DNA of 64,000 nt, from positions 115,320,325 through 115,384,324 of the forward strand of contig CM075764.1 of assembly GCA_037974665.1 (NCBI GenBank). The letters are read 5' to 3'. Below the pieces are notes generated by a model. That model did not search any database. It was not told where the DNA came from and was given only the letters and a program-made list of their open reading frames with translations. Origin of the DNA: Ehretia macrophylla (Eukaryota > Streptophyta > Magnoliopsida > Boraginales > Ehretiaceae). Made by a program: the position numbers and the translations under genes. Position 1 is the stretch's first letter, and each line of letters starts with the position of its first letter. This document shows positions 44,493-57,000 of this stretch, piece by piece.

Positions 44493-45058
44493 TAGAGATT
44501 CTTGGTGAATCATGGATGATTGGTCGGTTATGGCTTCTTTCATAATCATTTTTCCAACGAGGAGGGAAAGTGAGTTTATGTTTGGTGTAGATCTTTGGTT
44601 GGGTAACATTACTGTCACCTAACATGTGGACTCGAGGCTTATAGTTGTGGTCCATGGAAAAGAGATGGGTTTGGACTTTATAGGTCATGGAATGATGGAG
44701 TGACACAACAGTTTTATTTGGGTTCATATCAGCTCCATAAAGTTGGATTAGGACCTGAATGGTTTGAGAAAAGGTAGGACGGGAAAATCCAAGGGTGAAG
44801 TTTGGTTCAACCTGAATGAGAACATGGCCATTGTGAAGACCTGCTTTTACGGTACAGATGAGTACATTATCAAATTTATGCCACCTGGTATCTAGTAAAG
44901 AGACTAGACATGAAACATTCTTTCCGGCAAGGAAACTAGGCTGTAAGGTTAGACGAATGGCTCCCAAGTGTTAACCTTTGTAACCTTTCTGTCTATATCT
45001 AGGGAGATCAGGTTCAGAAAGTATGGGAAGATAGGTTTCTGAGCGGGAAGAGGATACA
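44493..45058 (-). pseudogene. EPRV fragment H': movement protein core fused to a leader
   Basis: An internal fragment of the movement protein with the 30K core intact (LTLQPSFLAGKNVSCLVSLL, DTRWHKFD, HVLIQVEPNF). An open frame of 184 codons (44967-44413) runs from the core, across the recombination point, into the leader and ends with the residues of the upstream ORF. The other end (45058) is the point where the strand of the array flips. Confidence 0.8.
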
Positions 45059-45675
45059 GTTCTAGATTTCAATAATTATGACTTTTCAAAGATGCAATTC
45101 TTGTATCCTTGGTATTGGCTTAATTATTATTCTATGGCAGTTCTTTTTGATCCAGAACTCATTCAGAGATATGTTCGTGTGTTCCCGCATTCCCGCTTTA
45201 TCAAGCTATTCTCACAGGTGTTTTAGTCATTTGATCCACCAACACTCATCACCGGTCAAGTTATACAGCACCAGTAGGTTTTCATCATTCGCCTCACAGA
45301 CGTTTAGAATCGTGTCATTCTGCCAACCATCATCCCAATCAACCATTTCTACCTCCAACAAGAGCCGTGGGAATATTTTATTTATTGGGAACAATGTCTT
45401 ACTATCAAAAGAGCCATTGCTAGAGCTTATGGTCTAGATGTTTCTGATCCCCGAGAATTTTGGCACGTCCGCTTTCCTGATAGCCCCACTTTTCATGAGC
45501 CTTTTCTAGCCTTCTAGATTTTTTCTCAAGAAGATGGCTATTCCAAATTCTTAGCCAAAACAGTCAGGAGTGGTGGGATGATATCGATCTCAATAACGAT
45601 AGATGGTGACTTATTGCAGACAGGATTCCAAGAATATCGGGTGGACCTCATGACGAAGCCTCGCGTCACGTAAAT
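45059..45675 (+). pseudogene. EPRV copy I, unrecognised C-terminal extension
   Basis: Plus-strand copy of the extension, from the LDFNNYDFSKMQFLYPWYW segment to the acidic end, with several frame changes (near 45500 and 45550, where a segment before TTCTTAGCC is lost). It is cut by the chromovirus at TAAAT (45671-45675) and continues at 57584. Confidence 0.78.
45671..45675. repeat. Target-site duplication TAAAT, left side of the chromovirus
   Basis: Repeated at 57584-57588. The joined flanks match the uninterrupted EPRV sequence of other copies (GTAAATAGGTTTGTC). Confidence 0.95.
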
Positions 45676-48600
45676 TGTCACGCCCCAACCCGGCCTATAA
45701 AGGTTAGACTAGGGTGTGATCTAAACATTCAAGTCCTTTCAAGTACTTAATCGTTCAAGGAGGTTTAGCACTTAACGTTTTATCCTAGACTCCACAATTT
45801 TTCCAGAAAACTGGCAGCATAACGGCTGTAATTGGGCTCTTTGGTTTGACCTAGTTCTCTAAACACCTCAAAATTTACCATCTCAATTCCATTTCCAACT
45901 AAGATAACTATTTTACCATCAATTGAATTGCCTATTGGTTATTTCGACATCCCGTTTGATTTATAACCTAGCATGATACTATGTCTCATTTGTTTGTTTG
46001 ACCTCGTTTCAAAATATACATGTTTAAGATTGGATAAATTCATTTACTTAGTCCTTACTAATGCACCATAACCTATGATAATACTAGCGGTAATAAAAGC
46101 ATAACGATCAGAGTAATGTCTAGTATCAGTCTACTTAATATAAGTACAAACCAAAATTAGACCCCAAATTACAACAGGGGTCTTTTACATCATGACATCG
46201 AGTAACACAAAAGGGAATAGTCTTCAAGTAACATAAAGTTCACAAGTAGTCACATTCAAGCAAAACAACAATGACAGGCAATCACTCCAGGGGTTCATCA
46301 TTAGGCACATTGTCCTCGGGTACCTATACCTGTTCTTCTTCACCTGTGCTGAAAAAGAAGGTGAGTCCTTATGAACTTAGCGAGGGGGGAACTAGAAATA
46401 CATTTTGAAACTCATTTTCTGGTTCAATTATGAAAACTCCTTTTGAAAACATGTCACGTATTACAAATAATAAGGTACGCAAATATATGAAACAAATCGA
46501 GTAACAGATACATTTACCAATCATTTCAAGGATACGGTGAGCATTTGCTTTCAATATCAATTTTGATTCATTTGGTGCGGCCGACTTCAATAATCCACTT
46601 ATCGCTCCCAATTGGGTGTACTCCAGATGTACCCCGAAACCTACGACCCAACTCTCTAAGGGTGGAATGCCAAGCGAGAGAGGGAATTGGACCATGGTAG
46701 TCACGGGAGCACCGGCAAGCCCTATGCCACCCGGCGTTCGTGAAACGCTACCATGCCACAATGAAAGGTTGCAACCTCGTATGCAATGCACATTTATAAC
46801 ATTTAACTTACCACATTAGGAGGACAACAAAGTAGGTCGCCTCCGAACAGTTATAAGATCGCACGTTGTCAAGTAGTCAAACAAGGCACGATAAGACAAG
46901 TAATTTCACTTGAAAAGCATATGGGGTCATATGAACATTAAACGGGTAGCCATGTAACACATGTAAGTCAAGCCATATAACTCATTTCGAAGTCCACGTA
47001 ATCAAGTGATACGATTATTCAACATGCAACAACATCTATGTGGGTTTGGTTGCATGAAAAGCTTATTTAACAACATACAATGGTCAAAATCACATTTGAA
47101 GTTATAAGACATTTACGGGCAGCCCACTAAGCATATAATTTCCACACAATATACAAATGATCAATACTTAGCAACTACCTAGTCATTAGGGTTTCCATTT
47201 CGTGTATATTCGTGCAATTTGAGCCTCAACCCAACTCAAAGTCAATCTCAAACCATGCATCATTTAATTCAACATCCTCAAACATTCAAAACAGTCCACA
47301 CAACATCCCGAAGCTACAATTCCAAGCATTTAATTCAACAAGAGAAGTCACCACAATTTTTCTAAGTACAACATTAAGTGAAACCCTTACTGCAATAGGC
47401 TGTTTCTCACAATCAATAGGATAATCAAACAATCTCCAAATCTAGTGAATAAGATTTCAAATTAAATCTTAAGAAGTTAGCTAAAATCAGAAACAAACCT
47501 TCCATCAATTGGAGTTCTAAATCATTAGTTATAGCCGAAACAGTGAGGTAGCACAAAACTGTCCAGATTTGCACAAGTTTTAGAAATTGACGTTTTTGAG
47601 GTCCTTAGGGTCAGTTTTAGCCTTGGTCCATTTCTGACAAACTTGTCCAGAACTGAAAAATCTAGAACCAAACCAATTTTCATGCATTTTGGACATCATT
47701 TACTAAGTCAAATATGGTTCGTTCCACAAGGTCAGTGCATCTGCCAAAACCTGCTTCATTTTTCCAGATTTCCAGATTTGGTCACATTTTAAAGATTTTC
47801 CATTTTGAGGACCTTAGAGTCAAAATTAGCTTCGGCCTATTTCTGGGAAAAATGTTCAAAACTGTCAAAATTAGTCACCTACCAATTTTGCATGCAATTT
47901 AAATATCATTTGCCTAGCTAAACGTACCTCGAAACAGACTGGTCAGAGAGCTGTCAACAATTTCGACTTCACCTAGCATCATTTTCAAGCCAAGATCTTG
48001 CCATGCATGGTTGTTTAAGCTTATGAACGACCATATAACTCAAGTACAGAAGCAAATACACACATCTATGAACATGCATGTGAATTTTTGAAGAGTTTTC
48101 AAAGGGTTTTAGCCCTCACCTTAGCAATCAACCACAAGATGCTCAAAAACCTTGTTGAAGCACAACCTTCTTCCTCTCCTTACTTAGCCGAAATCCCAAC
48201 TAGCTTTTCTCTATTTTTCCTAGCTTAGTGGTCAATCTCTTAGCACATGCATGAGGTCATAACATGAAGAAAAGAAATGGATGCCAAGAAGCTCACCTAG
48301 GCCGAATAGAAGTCTTCAAAGCACATGCATGAGAATTTTTGAACTCTAGCTAGCTTGCTTCGACTTTCTTGATGGTTGTTTGACTTGATTAACTATGTTG
48401 TGAGGAAGAGAATCTATGGAGGTAGTAATGTGCAGCTAGGGCCGAGAGAGAGTGAGAAATGAGAGGGAGAGAGAGAAGAATGAAAGAGAATGAAAGCTTA
48501 AGCATTTGGTCGGCTATATGCCTTGAAAGAATTCTGATTTTTGTGTTATTCTTTTGAGCATTTGAATTATCTCAACATGGCATTTGAGTGGGCCGAGAAT

Positions 48601-49228
48601 GAGAGAGAATTTGAGGCAAAAAGGAAAGTGAAATTGTTAGATAATGGTGGCATGCTTGTCTCGGCCTTGGGCTTGGCAAAATGCAGAATTTTTTTTTGTC
48701 TTCAAGAGCATATTTGAATCATCTTTTAGCATGGTTGATTTTTGAAATAGCAAAATGTGCACAAATCCTCACATGGTCGGCCAAGCATGTGGGAAAATTA
48801 TGAATTTTGTCTTGGTTAAGCTTATTTTATTGCTTCTGTTTGGGAGTGCAAAAAGAAAAGGAATAAAGAATGAAGAATGTTTAGTGTTTGGTGCATTTTT
48901 TGTCTTCTAATGTGTTGAATTAGGATTATTATATTGATAGTGGATTTTGCAGGATTGTTCAATAGTCTAGTGCTCCGTGAAAGATGCTTTCTTGATTAGC
49001 GTGAAGGCACGCTTTCCTAGGTCTACGGCACGCACTATGAGGTAGGACACGAACTACGAGATGAACGTACATTTTTCAAGTAAATGCACGCAACCCTAAA
49101 TTAATGCACATAATTCAATGCATGACACATAAAATGAACACAATTCTTAAACCTAGGTCATGGCATGCAAATCTAGGTTAGGGCACACGAAGCAAGGTTT
49201 CGCACGCAAATCGGGGTCGGGCCTCACA
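45676..49228 (-). repeat. 3' LTR of the chromovirus
   Basis: 3553 bp, plus-strand ends TGTCACGCCCC and GCCTCACA. It aligns throughout with 54038-57583. It contains the conserved CTACGACCCA segment (46645) and GA-rich repeats (about 48440-48490). The short plus-strand ORFs in it have no recognisable product and exist in both LTRs. Confidence 0.95.
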
Positions 49229-49245
49229 TCCTCCCCTCTTTAAAA
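49229..49245 (-). promoter_or_regulatory. Polypurine tract of the chromovirus
   Basis: Minus strand TTTTAAAGAGGGGAGGA, directly next to the 3' LTR. Confidence 0.85.
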
Positions 49246-50487
49246 GAATTTCGTCCTGAAATTCAATATTACCTTGAAATAAAGCTGGGTACTGCTGCTC
49301 CATCTGGTCTCGTCTTTCCCACGTTGCTTCTTCGACTCCATGATGATCCCACAGCACTTTCACCATAGGTATAGTTCTGTTGCGCAATTCCCGATCCTGC
49401 TGGTCTAGGATCCGAATGGGCTTCTCCTCGTAAGACAAGTTCTTCCACAGCTGCAACGGCTCCGGTTCCAAGATATGCGACGGATCAGGATGATACTTCC
49501 GCAGCATCGAAACATGAAAGACGTCGTGAACATTAGAGAGGTTCTGGGGTAGTGCTAGGCGATACGCCAACTTGCCAACCTTCTCAATTACATCAAATGG
49601 TCCCACAAACCTCGGGCTCAATTTTTGACCTTTTCCATGTCTAATCAGTCCCCTCCGGGGTGATATCTTCAAGAACACCTTGTCGCCGACCTCAAACTCG
49701 AGACTCTGTCTCCGTTGGTCTGCATAACTTTTCTGCCTGCTCTGGGCGGTAAGCATCCATTTTCGGATGAGATGGATATTAACAACAGTATTCATAAGTT
49801 CTGGTAAAAGGGTCGGGTCAAAAGTCTTCGTCTCACCTACTTCATCCCAGTAAATTGGGGAATGACACTTACGTCCATACAGCGCCTTAAATGGGGCCAT
49901 CCCGATAGTGGCCTGATAACTATTGTTGTAGGCGAACTCCGCTAGAGATAGATATTTCTCCCAACCTTTTCCAAAATCCAAAATGCACGCCCTCAGCATA
50001 TCCTCCAGAATCTGAATAGTTCTCTTCGATTGACCATCCGTCTGAGGGTGATAAGCCGTGCTAAAACTCAACTTCGTTCCCAAAGCTTCTTGCAATCTCT
50101 TCCACAATCGGGAAGTAAAACGAGGATCCCTATCCGATACAATACTCACAGGCATTCTGTGCAATCTTACAATCTCCACCACATACATATCTCATAATTT
50201 CTCAAGACTATCCTCCTTGTTCATCGGTAAGAAGTGCGCCGACTTAGTCAATCTATCCACTATAACCCAAATGGCGTCACGACCCTTTCGTGATCTGGGC
50301 AAGTCCATAACAAAATCCATAGTGATATGTTCCTATTTCCATTGAGGAATCTCAACGGCTGAAGTAAACCTGCGGGTCGTTGATGTTCTGCTTTGACTCT
50401 CTGGCAAGTCAAACACCGTGCTACAAACTCCGCAATTTCTCTTTTCATGTTATTCCACCAATAGTGTTGCTTTAAATCCCAATACAT
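49246..50487 (-). pseudogene. pol: Chromovirus integrase with chromodomain (broken)
   Basis: Integrates element DNA; the chromodomain is thought to steer insertion to marked chromatin. Zinc-binding region [14 protein letters not shown]...CLTC at 50470-50390. The catalytic core includes SDRDPRF (about 50140) and HPQTDGQ (about 50050). [16 protein letters not shown] (about 49600) is the GPY/F module. The chromodomain [19 protein letters not shown] (about 49370-49310) is followed by the end at 49178, inside the LTR. The last 336 codons (50188-49178) are open. Upstream, the frame shifts near 50355, an in-frame TAG replaces Trp near 50335, and a TGA lies near 50192. Confidence 0.92.
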
Positions 50488-53444
50488 CTTTGTTCCGCCG
50501 GGTGAATTGTATATCTTGAATTGTGGGCTTCCTCAAGAATCTTCTTTTTCAGCTTCGGCTCGTTCAGAACATAAATCCGATTCCTAAACCTCCAAACACC
50601 ATCATCATGAAACTTGAAATCTGCATTGTTTTCCTTAATCTTCTGAAATTGTTGGTCCTTCTGTTGAGCCTCTCGTATCTCAGACAACAAGGTCGATTGA
50701 ACTTGGGTAGTGGCAAAAAGTAACCCTTTTTGAGTCAATTGTGGTTTCCACAGAAATGCTTCCTCCAACAACTCCTGCACCTTGCCCTCCAGTTTTGCCA
50801 TGCTTGCCTTTCTGCTTAAGGCATCTGCAACTACGTTTGCCTTACCGGGCACATAATTAATTGAGTAGTTATAATCATCCAAAAGCTCCATCCACCGCTT
50901 TTGCCTCATATTCAACTCCTTTTGAGAGAACAAGTATTTCAAGCTCTTATGATCAGTAAATACCTCAAACTTGTTACCCCACAGATAATGCCTCCATTTC
51001 TTGAGTGCAAACATGATAGCCGCTAATTCCAAATCATGCGTCGGGTAATTCATCTCATACGGCTTCGGTTTCCTAGAAGCATATGCAATCACTCTTCCAT
51101 TTTGCATCAATACACATCCCAGTCCTTCTTTCGAAGCATCGCTATAGATTACAAAACCTTGACTCCCTTCAGGCAATGCAAGAACTGGTGCGGTAGTCAA
51201 TATTTTCTTCAACTCTTGGAAGCTGCTCTCACACTTATCATCCCACACGAACTTGGTTTTCTTTTGAGTGAGCTTTGTAAACGGTCCTCCAATCTTAGAG
51301 AAATACTTCACGAATCTCCGATAATAGCCGGCTAGACCAAGAAAACTCCGAACCTCCGTAACATTTTCCGGCTTCTTCCAAGACATCACTGCATCAATCT
51401 TTGCTGGATCCACCGCTATTCCCTCTTGGGATATGATATGCCCCAAAAATGCAATCTGCTGCAGCCAAAATTCACACTTGCTAAACTTTGCATACAATTG
51501 GTGCTCTCGAAGTTTCTGCAGTACCAACTGCAGATGTTGCTCATGCTCCGCCTCCGATTTCGAGTATACCAAAATATCATCAATGAAGATCACCACAAAT
51601 TGGTCCAAGTAGGGTTGAAACACCCTATGCATTAAATTCATAAAAGCTGCAGGGGCATTAGTTAGTCCAAAAGGCATCACCACATATTCATAATGCCCAT
51701 TTCTCGTCCTGAAAGCCGTTTTAGGCACATCTTCCTTCTTAATCCGCAACTGATAATACCCTTGCCTCAAGTCGAGTTTCGAATACACTTTGGCTCCTTG
51801 CAGTTGATCAAATAACTCGTCAATAAGGGGAAGTGGGTATTTATTCTTGACAGTCACTTGGTTCAAACCTCGGTAGTCAATACATAGCCTCAACGTTTTG
51901 TCTTTCTTCTTCACAAATAGAACTGGCGCGCCCCACGGTGAAGAACTCGGTTGAACAAACCCCTTCTTCAGCAATCCTTGCAATTGGTCCTTCAATTCTT
52001 GTAGCTCGGCCGGTGCCATACGATAGGGAGCTTTTGATATCGGCTGGGCACCAGGCAGCAACTCTATAACAAACTCGATCTCCCGATTCGGGGGTAAACC
52101 GGGTAATTCTTCAGGGAACACATCTGCATAGTCTTTGATCACAGGCATCTCCTCCAACTTAGCTTTATCCGACGGCTTGTTGATAAGGTAAGCCAAGTAT
52201 CCGCTGGACCCCTTCCTCAAGGACTTTATTGCTTTTGTAGATGAAATTATGGAACTCTCGGTGAAATCTCTTTGACCCATAATCTCCAGTATTGGTTGAT
52301 CAGGTACCCAGAACGTTATAATCTTCGCTTGGCAATCCAGTTGGACATGATGTTTTGCCAGCCAGTCCATCCTTAAAATGACCTCGTAATCTCGAAAAGG
52401 TAATACAATAAAATTGGCTGAGAATTCCCTATCCTTAATTTGGATTTTACATGCTTTACAAGCTGAACTAGTTACAAGTTTAGAACCCATTGGAGTACCA
52501 ACTTCTACTTCATATGGCAAACATACAACTTTCAATTTCACACGTTCCACACATAAGGGAGTAATAAATGAATGAGTAGCACCTAGATCAATTAACACCT
52601 TAACAAGTTGATTCAGTATGAAGAATGTACCTTCAACAACAGCGGTATCATCCGAAATCTCCTCGCACTCAATAGCATAGGCTTGAGCCTGGACCCTAGG
52701 AACTGGAGTCTTGCCTCTACCAGCTGGTTTACCCTGATTCTGTCCCCCTTGCCATTTAGGGCAATCCTTAATCCGGTGCTGATTGCTACCACAACCCATA
52801 CATTTTCCCAATTTTCTCCAACACTGGGCCTCGATGTGGCCCTTCTTGTTACAGTACGAACATATGGCAGTTTGAGAAGTAGGTGAACTACCTGTGGATC
52901 TGCGGGTGGAAGAGGCTGATGGCGCCTTAGTCGGGTCACGGTTATTCACTGACCTATTCTGGCTCTGGCCTTGACCACGACTCTGACTCTGGAATTTCCT
53001 CTGCTGACCCGGAGGCTGGTAAGGTTTCTTGCTCGGCTGACTCGAACCGGCTCCATCTAGTTTCCTCTTCTCAACTCGAGAAGCAGCAGCAAAGAGAGCA
53101 GAGTAAGTATCGAAGTCATGAGAAGCTAACTGGTCCTGAATCTCTGGCCTCAATCCAACAGTAAATTTCCACATTTTCGCCTCTGGAGTACAAACCATAT
53201 ATTGAGCATAACAGGACAGTCGGTCAAAACAAGCCTCGTTCTGGGCCACCGTCATATTACCCTGGGTCAAGTGCATGAACTCCTCGATCCGCCTCTGCTT
53301 GGAAACTGCAGGTACATATTTCTCCTTAAATGCCTTAACGAAATTACCCCACAAGCGAGGTGTCTGATCAGTCTCCCACAGTGCCTCTACAGTGTGCCAC
53401 CAATGCTTGGCATCCCCGTGGAACAGAAATACAGCAAACTCCAC
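50472..53444 (-). CDS. pol: Chromovirus gag (C-terminal part), protease, reverse transcriptase, RNase H and integrase start, 990 open codons
   Basis: The longest ORF in the window. Order by residue: capsid core 1-115, basic Gln/Arg-rich region 130-190, two CCHC knuckles ([14 protein letters not shown] 195-208, [14 protein letters not shown] 215-228), protease about 270-370, RT about 480-660 ([22 protein letters not shown], catalytic FIDD at 620-623), RNase H about 760-890 ([14 protein letters not shown]), and integrase start to 990. The protease active site reads [11 protein letters not shown] (286-288, about 52589). Chromoviruses normally have D-S/T-G, so activity is doubtful. It ends near 50472, where a frame change separates it from the rest of integrase. 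No start codon of its own is expected because gag continues upstream. Confidence 0.95.
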   Translation of the reverse strand: MEFAVFLFHGDAKHWWHTVEALWETDQTPRLWGNFVKAFKEKYVPAVSKQRRIEEFMHLTQGNMTVAQNEACFDRLSCYAQYMVCTPEAKMWKFTVGLRPEIQDQLASHDFDTYSALFAAASRVEKRKLDGAGSSQPSKKPYQPPGQQRKFQSQSRGQGQSQNRSVNNRDPTKAPSASSTRRSTGSSPTSQTAICSYCNKKGHIEAQCWRKLGKCMGCGSNQHRIKDCPKWQGGQNQGKPAGRGKTPVPRVQAQAYAIECEEISDDTAVVEGTFFILNQLVKVLIDLGATHSFITPLCVERVKLKVVCLPYEVEVGTPMGSKLVTSSACKACKIQIKDREFSANFIVLPFRDYEVILRMDWLAKHHVQLDCQAKIITFWVPDQPILEIMGQRDFTESSIISSTKAIKSLRKGSSGYLAYLINKPSDKAKLEEMPVIKDYADVFPEELPGLPPNREIEFVIELLPGAQPISKAPYRMAPAELQELKDQLQGLLKKGFVQPSSSPWGAPVLFVKKKDKTLRLCIDYRGLNQVTVKNKYPLPLIDELFDQLQGAKVYSKLDLRQGYYQLRIKKEDVPKTAFRTRNGHYEYVVMPFGLTNAPAAFMNLMHRVFQPYLDQFVVIFIDDILVYSKSEAEHEQHLQLVLQKLREHQLYAKFSKCEFWLQQIAFLGHIISQEGIAVDPAKIDAVMSWKKPENVTEVRSFLGLAGYYRRFVKYFSKIGGPFTKLTQKKTKFVWDDKCESSFQELKKILTTAPVLALPEGSQGFVIYSDASKEGLGCVLMQNGRVIAYASRKPKPYEMNYPTHDLELAAIMFALKKWRHYLWGNKFEVFTDHKSLKYLFSQKELNMRQKRWMELLDDYNYSINYVPGKANVVADALSRKASMAKLEGKVQELLEEAFLWKPQLTQKGLLFATTQVQSTLLSEIREAQQKDQQFQKIKENNADFKFHDDGVWRFRNRIYVLNEPKLKKKILEEAHNSRYTIHPAEQRCIGI

Positions 53445-53778
53445 TTTCTCTTCATCTGTATAATCAAGTGGCCTAAAGATCTTCTAACTCGGACATCCAA
53501 GCCTCTGCTTTCTCATCATCAGCTTCCCCGCAGAATTTAGATGAGCGAAAGTCAAGGAACTCCCTCATTCTGCTGTGTCTCCTATGGTTACCCTCATTCC
53601 TGTTGTTGATGTTGTTGTTGGCTTCACGAGCATCCTGACGCTCCATCACACGTGATACACGATCCATGGCATTTGCCATCATATTAAACATAGCTATACC
53701 GGGATTAGTCTGATAGGCATCCCCGGTCTCTTGAGGTTCACCGCTCCTATTAGTGGTACGGGTACTAGGGCCAACCAT
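53445..53778 (-). pseudogene. gag: Chromovirus gag N-terminal part
   Basis: Starts at ATG 53778 (MVGPSTRTTNRSGEP), about 240 bp after the primer site, and is open to 53473. A one-base frame change between about 53486 and 53473 (end of the WMSELEDL segment) separates it from the 990-codon frame. Asn/Arg-rich middle (NNNINNRNEGNHRR). Confidence 0.88.
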
Positions 53779-54014
53779 CTATAGGCACAGATTACGATGC
53801 ATAATTTATTGAAATATGACAATTAAGAATCTAACGCATATGATATGGAACATAATATAGGTACAATTCTAGAAATATTTAAGGCATGTAAGTCACTTAA
53901 GCACATAGAACATAGAAGGCACATTTATCACACAATAACACATAGACAAGTCATCCTAATTATCTTAGGGCTTTACCCACGGTCTAAGAGTTAAACCCGG
54001 CTTAAGCAATCTAA
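53779..54014 (-). other. Chromovirus leader between primer site and gag
   Basis: Non-coding. No stem or motif stands out. Confidence 0.7.
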
Positions 54015-54026
54015 GCTCTGATACCA
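54015..54026 (-). promoter_or_regulatory. Primer binding site of the chromovirus
   Basis: Minus strand TGGTATCAGAGC, complementary to the 3' end of initiator tRNA-Met, 11 bp inside the 5' LTR. Confidence 0.92.
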
Positions 54027-54037
54027 TTCTAATATAG

Positions 54038-57000
54038 TGTTACGCCCCAACCCGGCCTATAAAGGTTAGACTAGGGTGTGATCTAAACATTCAAGTCCTT
54101 TCAAGTACTTAATCGTTCAAGGAGGTTTAGCACTTAATGTTTTATCCTAGACTCCAAAATTTTTTCGGAAAACCGACAGCATAATGGTTGTAATTGGGCT
54201 CTTTGGTTTGACCTAGTTCTCTAAACACCTCAAAATTTACCATCTCAATTCCATTTCCAACTAAGATTACTATTTTACCATCAATTGAATTGCCTATTGG
54301 TTATTTCGACATCCCGTTTGATTTATAACCTAGCATGATACTATGTCTCGTTTGTTTGTTTGACCTCGTTTCAAAATATACCTGTTTAAGATTGGATAAA
54401 TTCATTTACGTACTAATGCACCATAACCTATGATAATACTAGCGGTAATAAAAGCATAACGATCATAGTAATGTCTAGTATCAGACTACTTAATATAAGT
54501 ACAAACCAAAATTAGACCCCAAATTACAACGGGGGTCTTTTACATCGTGACATCGAGTAACACAAAAGGGAATAGTCTTCAAGTAACATAAAGTTCACAA
54601 GTAGTCACGTTCAAGCAAAACAACAATGACAGGCAATCACTCCAGGGGTTCATCATTAGGCACATTATCCTCGGGTACCTGTACCTGTTCTCCTTCACCT
54701 GTGATGAAAAAGAGGGTGAGTCCTTATGAACTCAGCAAAGGGGGAAACGAGAAATACGTTTTGAAACTCATTTTCTAGTTCAATTATGAAAACTCCTTTT
54801 GAAAACATGTCACGTATTACAAATAGTAAGGTACGCAAATATATGAAACAAATCGAGTAACAGATACATTTACCAATCATTTCAAGGATACGGTGAGCAT
54901 TTGCTCTCAATATCAATTTCGATTCATTTGGTACGGCCGACTTCAATAATCCACTTATCGCTCCCAATTGGGTGTACTCCGGATGTACCCCGAAACCTAC
55001 GACCCAACTCTCCAAGGGTGGAATGCCAAGCGAGAGAAGGAATTGGACCATGGTAGTCACGGGAGCACGGGCAAACCCTATGCCGCCCGGCGTTCGTGAA
55101 ACACTACCATGCCACATTGAAAGGTTGTAACCTCGTATGCAATGCACATTTATAACATTTAACATACCACATTAGGTTGGACAACAAAGTAGGTCGCCTC
55201 CGAACAGTTATAAGATCGCACGTTGTCAAGTAGTCAAACAAGGCACGATAAGACAAGTAATTTCACTTGAAAAGCATATGAAGTCATATGAACATTAAAC
55301 GGGCAGCCATGTAACACATGTAAGTCAAGCCATATAACTCATTTCGAAGTCCACGTAATCAAGTGATACGATTATTCAACATGCAACAACATCTATGTGG
55401 GTTTGGTTGCAAGAAAAGCTTATTTAACAACATGCAATGGTCAAAATCACATTTGATGTTATAAGACATTTACGGGCAGCCCACTAAGCATATAATTTCC
55501 ACAAAATATACAAATGATCAATACTTAACAACTACCTAGTCATTAGGGTTTCCATTTCGTGTATATTCGTGCAATTTGAGCCTCAACCCAACTCAAAGTC
55601 AATCTCAAACCATGCATCATTTAATTCAACATCCTCAAACATTCAAAACAGTCCACACAACATCCCGAAGCTACAATTCCAAGCATTTAATTCAACAAGA
55701 GAAGTCACCACAATTTTTCTAAGTACAACATTAAGTGAAACCCTTACTGCAATAGGCTGTTTTCTCACAATCAATAGGATAATCAAACAATCTCCAAATC
55801 CAGTGAATAAGATGTCAAATTAAAGATTAAGAAGTTAGCTAAAATCAGAAACAAACCTTGCATCAATTGGAGTTCGAAATCATTAGTTATAGCAGAAACA
55901 GTGAGGTAGCACAAAACTGTCCAGATTTGCACACTTTTTAGAAATTGACATTTTTGAGGTCCTTAGGGTCAGTTTTAGCCTTGGTCCATTTCTGACAAAC
56001 TTGTCCAGAACTGAAAAATCTAGCAGAAAACCAATTTTAATACATTTTTGACATCATCTACTAAGTCAAATATGGTTCGTTCCACAAAGTCAGTGCATCT
56101 GCCAAAACCTGCTTCATTTTTTCCAGATTTCCAGATTTGGTCACATTTTAAAGATTTGCCATTTTGAGGACCTTAGAGTCAAAATTAGCTTCGGCCTATT
56201 TATGGGAAAAATGTTCAAAACTGTCCAAACTAGTCACCTACCAATTTTCATGCAAATTCAGCATCATTTGACTAGCTAAACTTACCTCGAAACAGACTGG
56301 CCAGAGAGCTGTCAACAATTTTGACTTCACCTAGCATCATTTTGAAGCCAAGATCTTGCCATGCATGGTTGTTTAAGCTTATGAACGATCATATAACTCA
56401 AGTACAGAAGCAAATACACACATCTATGAACATGCATGTGAATTTTTGAAGAGTTTTCAAAGGGTTTTAGCCCTCACCTTAGCAATCAACCACAAGATGC
56501 TCAAAAACCTTGTTGAAGCACAACCTTCTTCCTCTCCTTGCTTAGCCGAAAACCCAACTAGCTTTTCTCTATTTTTCCTAGCTTAGTGGTCAATCTCTTA
56601 GCACATGCATGAGGTCGTCACATGAAGAAAAGAAATGGATGCCAAGAAGCTCACCTAGGCCGAATAGAAGTCTTCAAAGCACATGCATGAGAATTTTTGA
56701 ACTCTAGCTAGCTTGCTTCGACTTTCTTGATGGTTGCTTGACTTGATTAACTATGTTGTGAGGAAGAGAAGCTATGGAGGTAGTAATGTGCAGCTAGGGC
56801 CGAGAGAGAGAGAGAAATGAGAGGGAGAGAGAGAAGAATGAAAGAGAATGAAAGCTTAAGCATTTGGTCGGCTATATGCCTTGAAAGAATTCTGATTTTT
56901 GTGTTATTCTTTTGAGCATTTGAATTATCTAAGCATGGCATTTGAGTGGGCCGAGAATGAGAGAGAATTTGAGGCAAAAAGGAAAGTGAAATTGTTAGAA

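Larger units (their letters stand above)
15516..45058 (-). repeat. Head-to-tail array of EPRV copies, all on the minus strand
   Basis: A 29.5-kb block of successive EPRV units in one orientation: B, C, D, E, F (control region only), G, H and H'. Most units are separated by the control region, so genome end is followed by the next genome start, as in a tandem array. Units range from about 0.5 kb (F) to about 6.4 kb (E plus its control region). Copies A and I on either side are in the opposite orientation. Confidence 0.88.

Noticed and set aside
15516-45058. CRISPR-like or satellite array because of the regular repetition
   Set aside because: The repeats are 0.5 to 6.4 kb units with coding regions and promoters of one virus family; there are no short repeats with unique spacers.
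46369-46791. ORFs of 140 and 156 codons in both chromovirus LTRs (46791-46369, 55165-54695)
   Set aside because: They lie in LTR DNA, differ in length between the two LTRs, contain no recognisable domain and overlap the conserved CTACGACCCA non-coding segment.
49246-50188. Host chromodomain gene
   Set aside because: The chromodomain is the C-terminal end of an integrase, in frame and just before the polypurine tract of the element.
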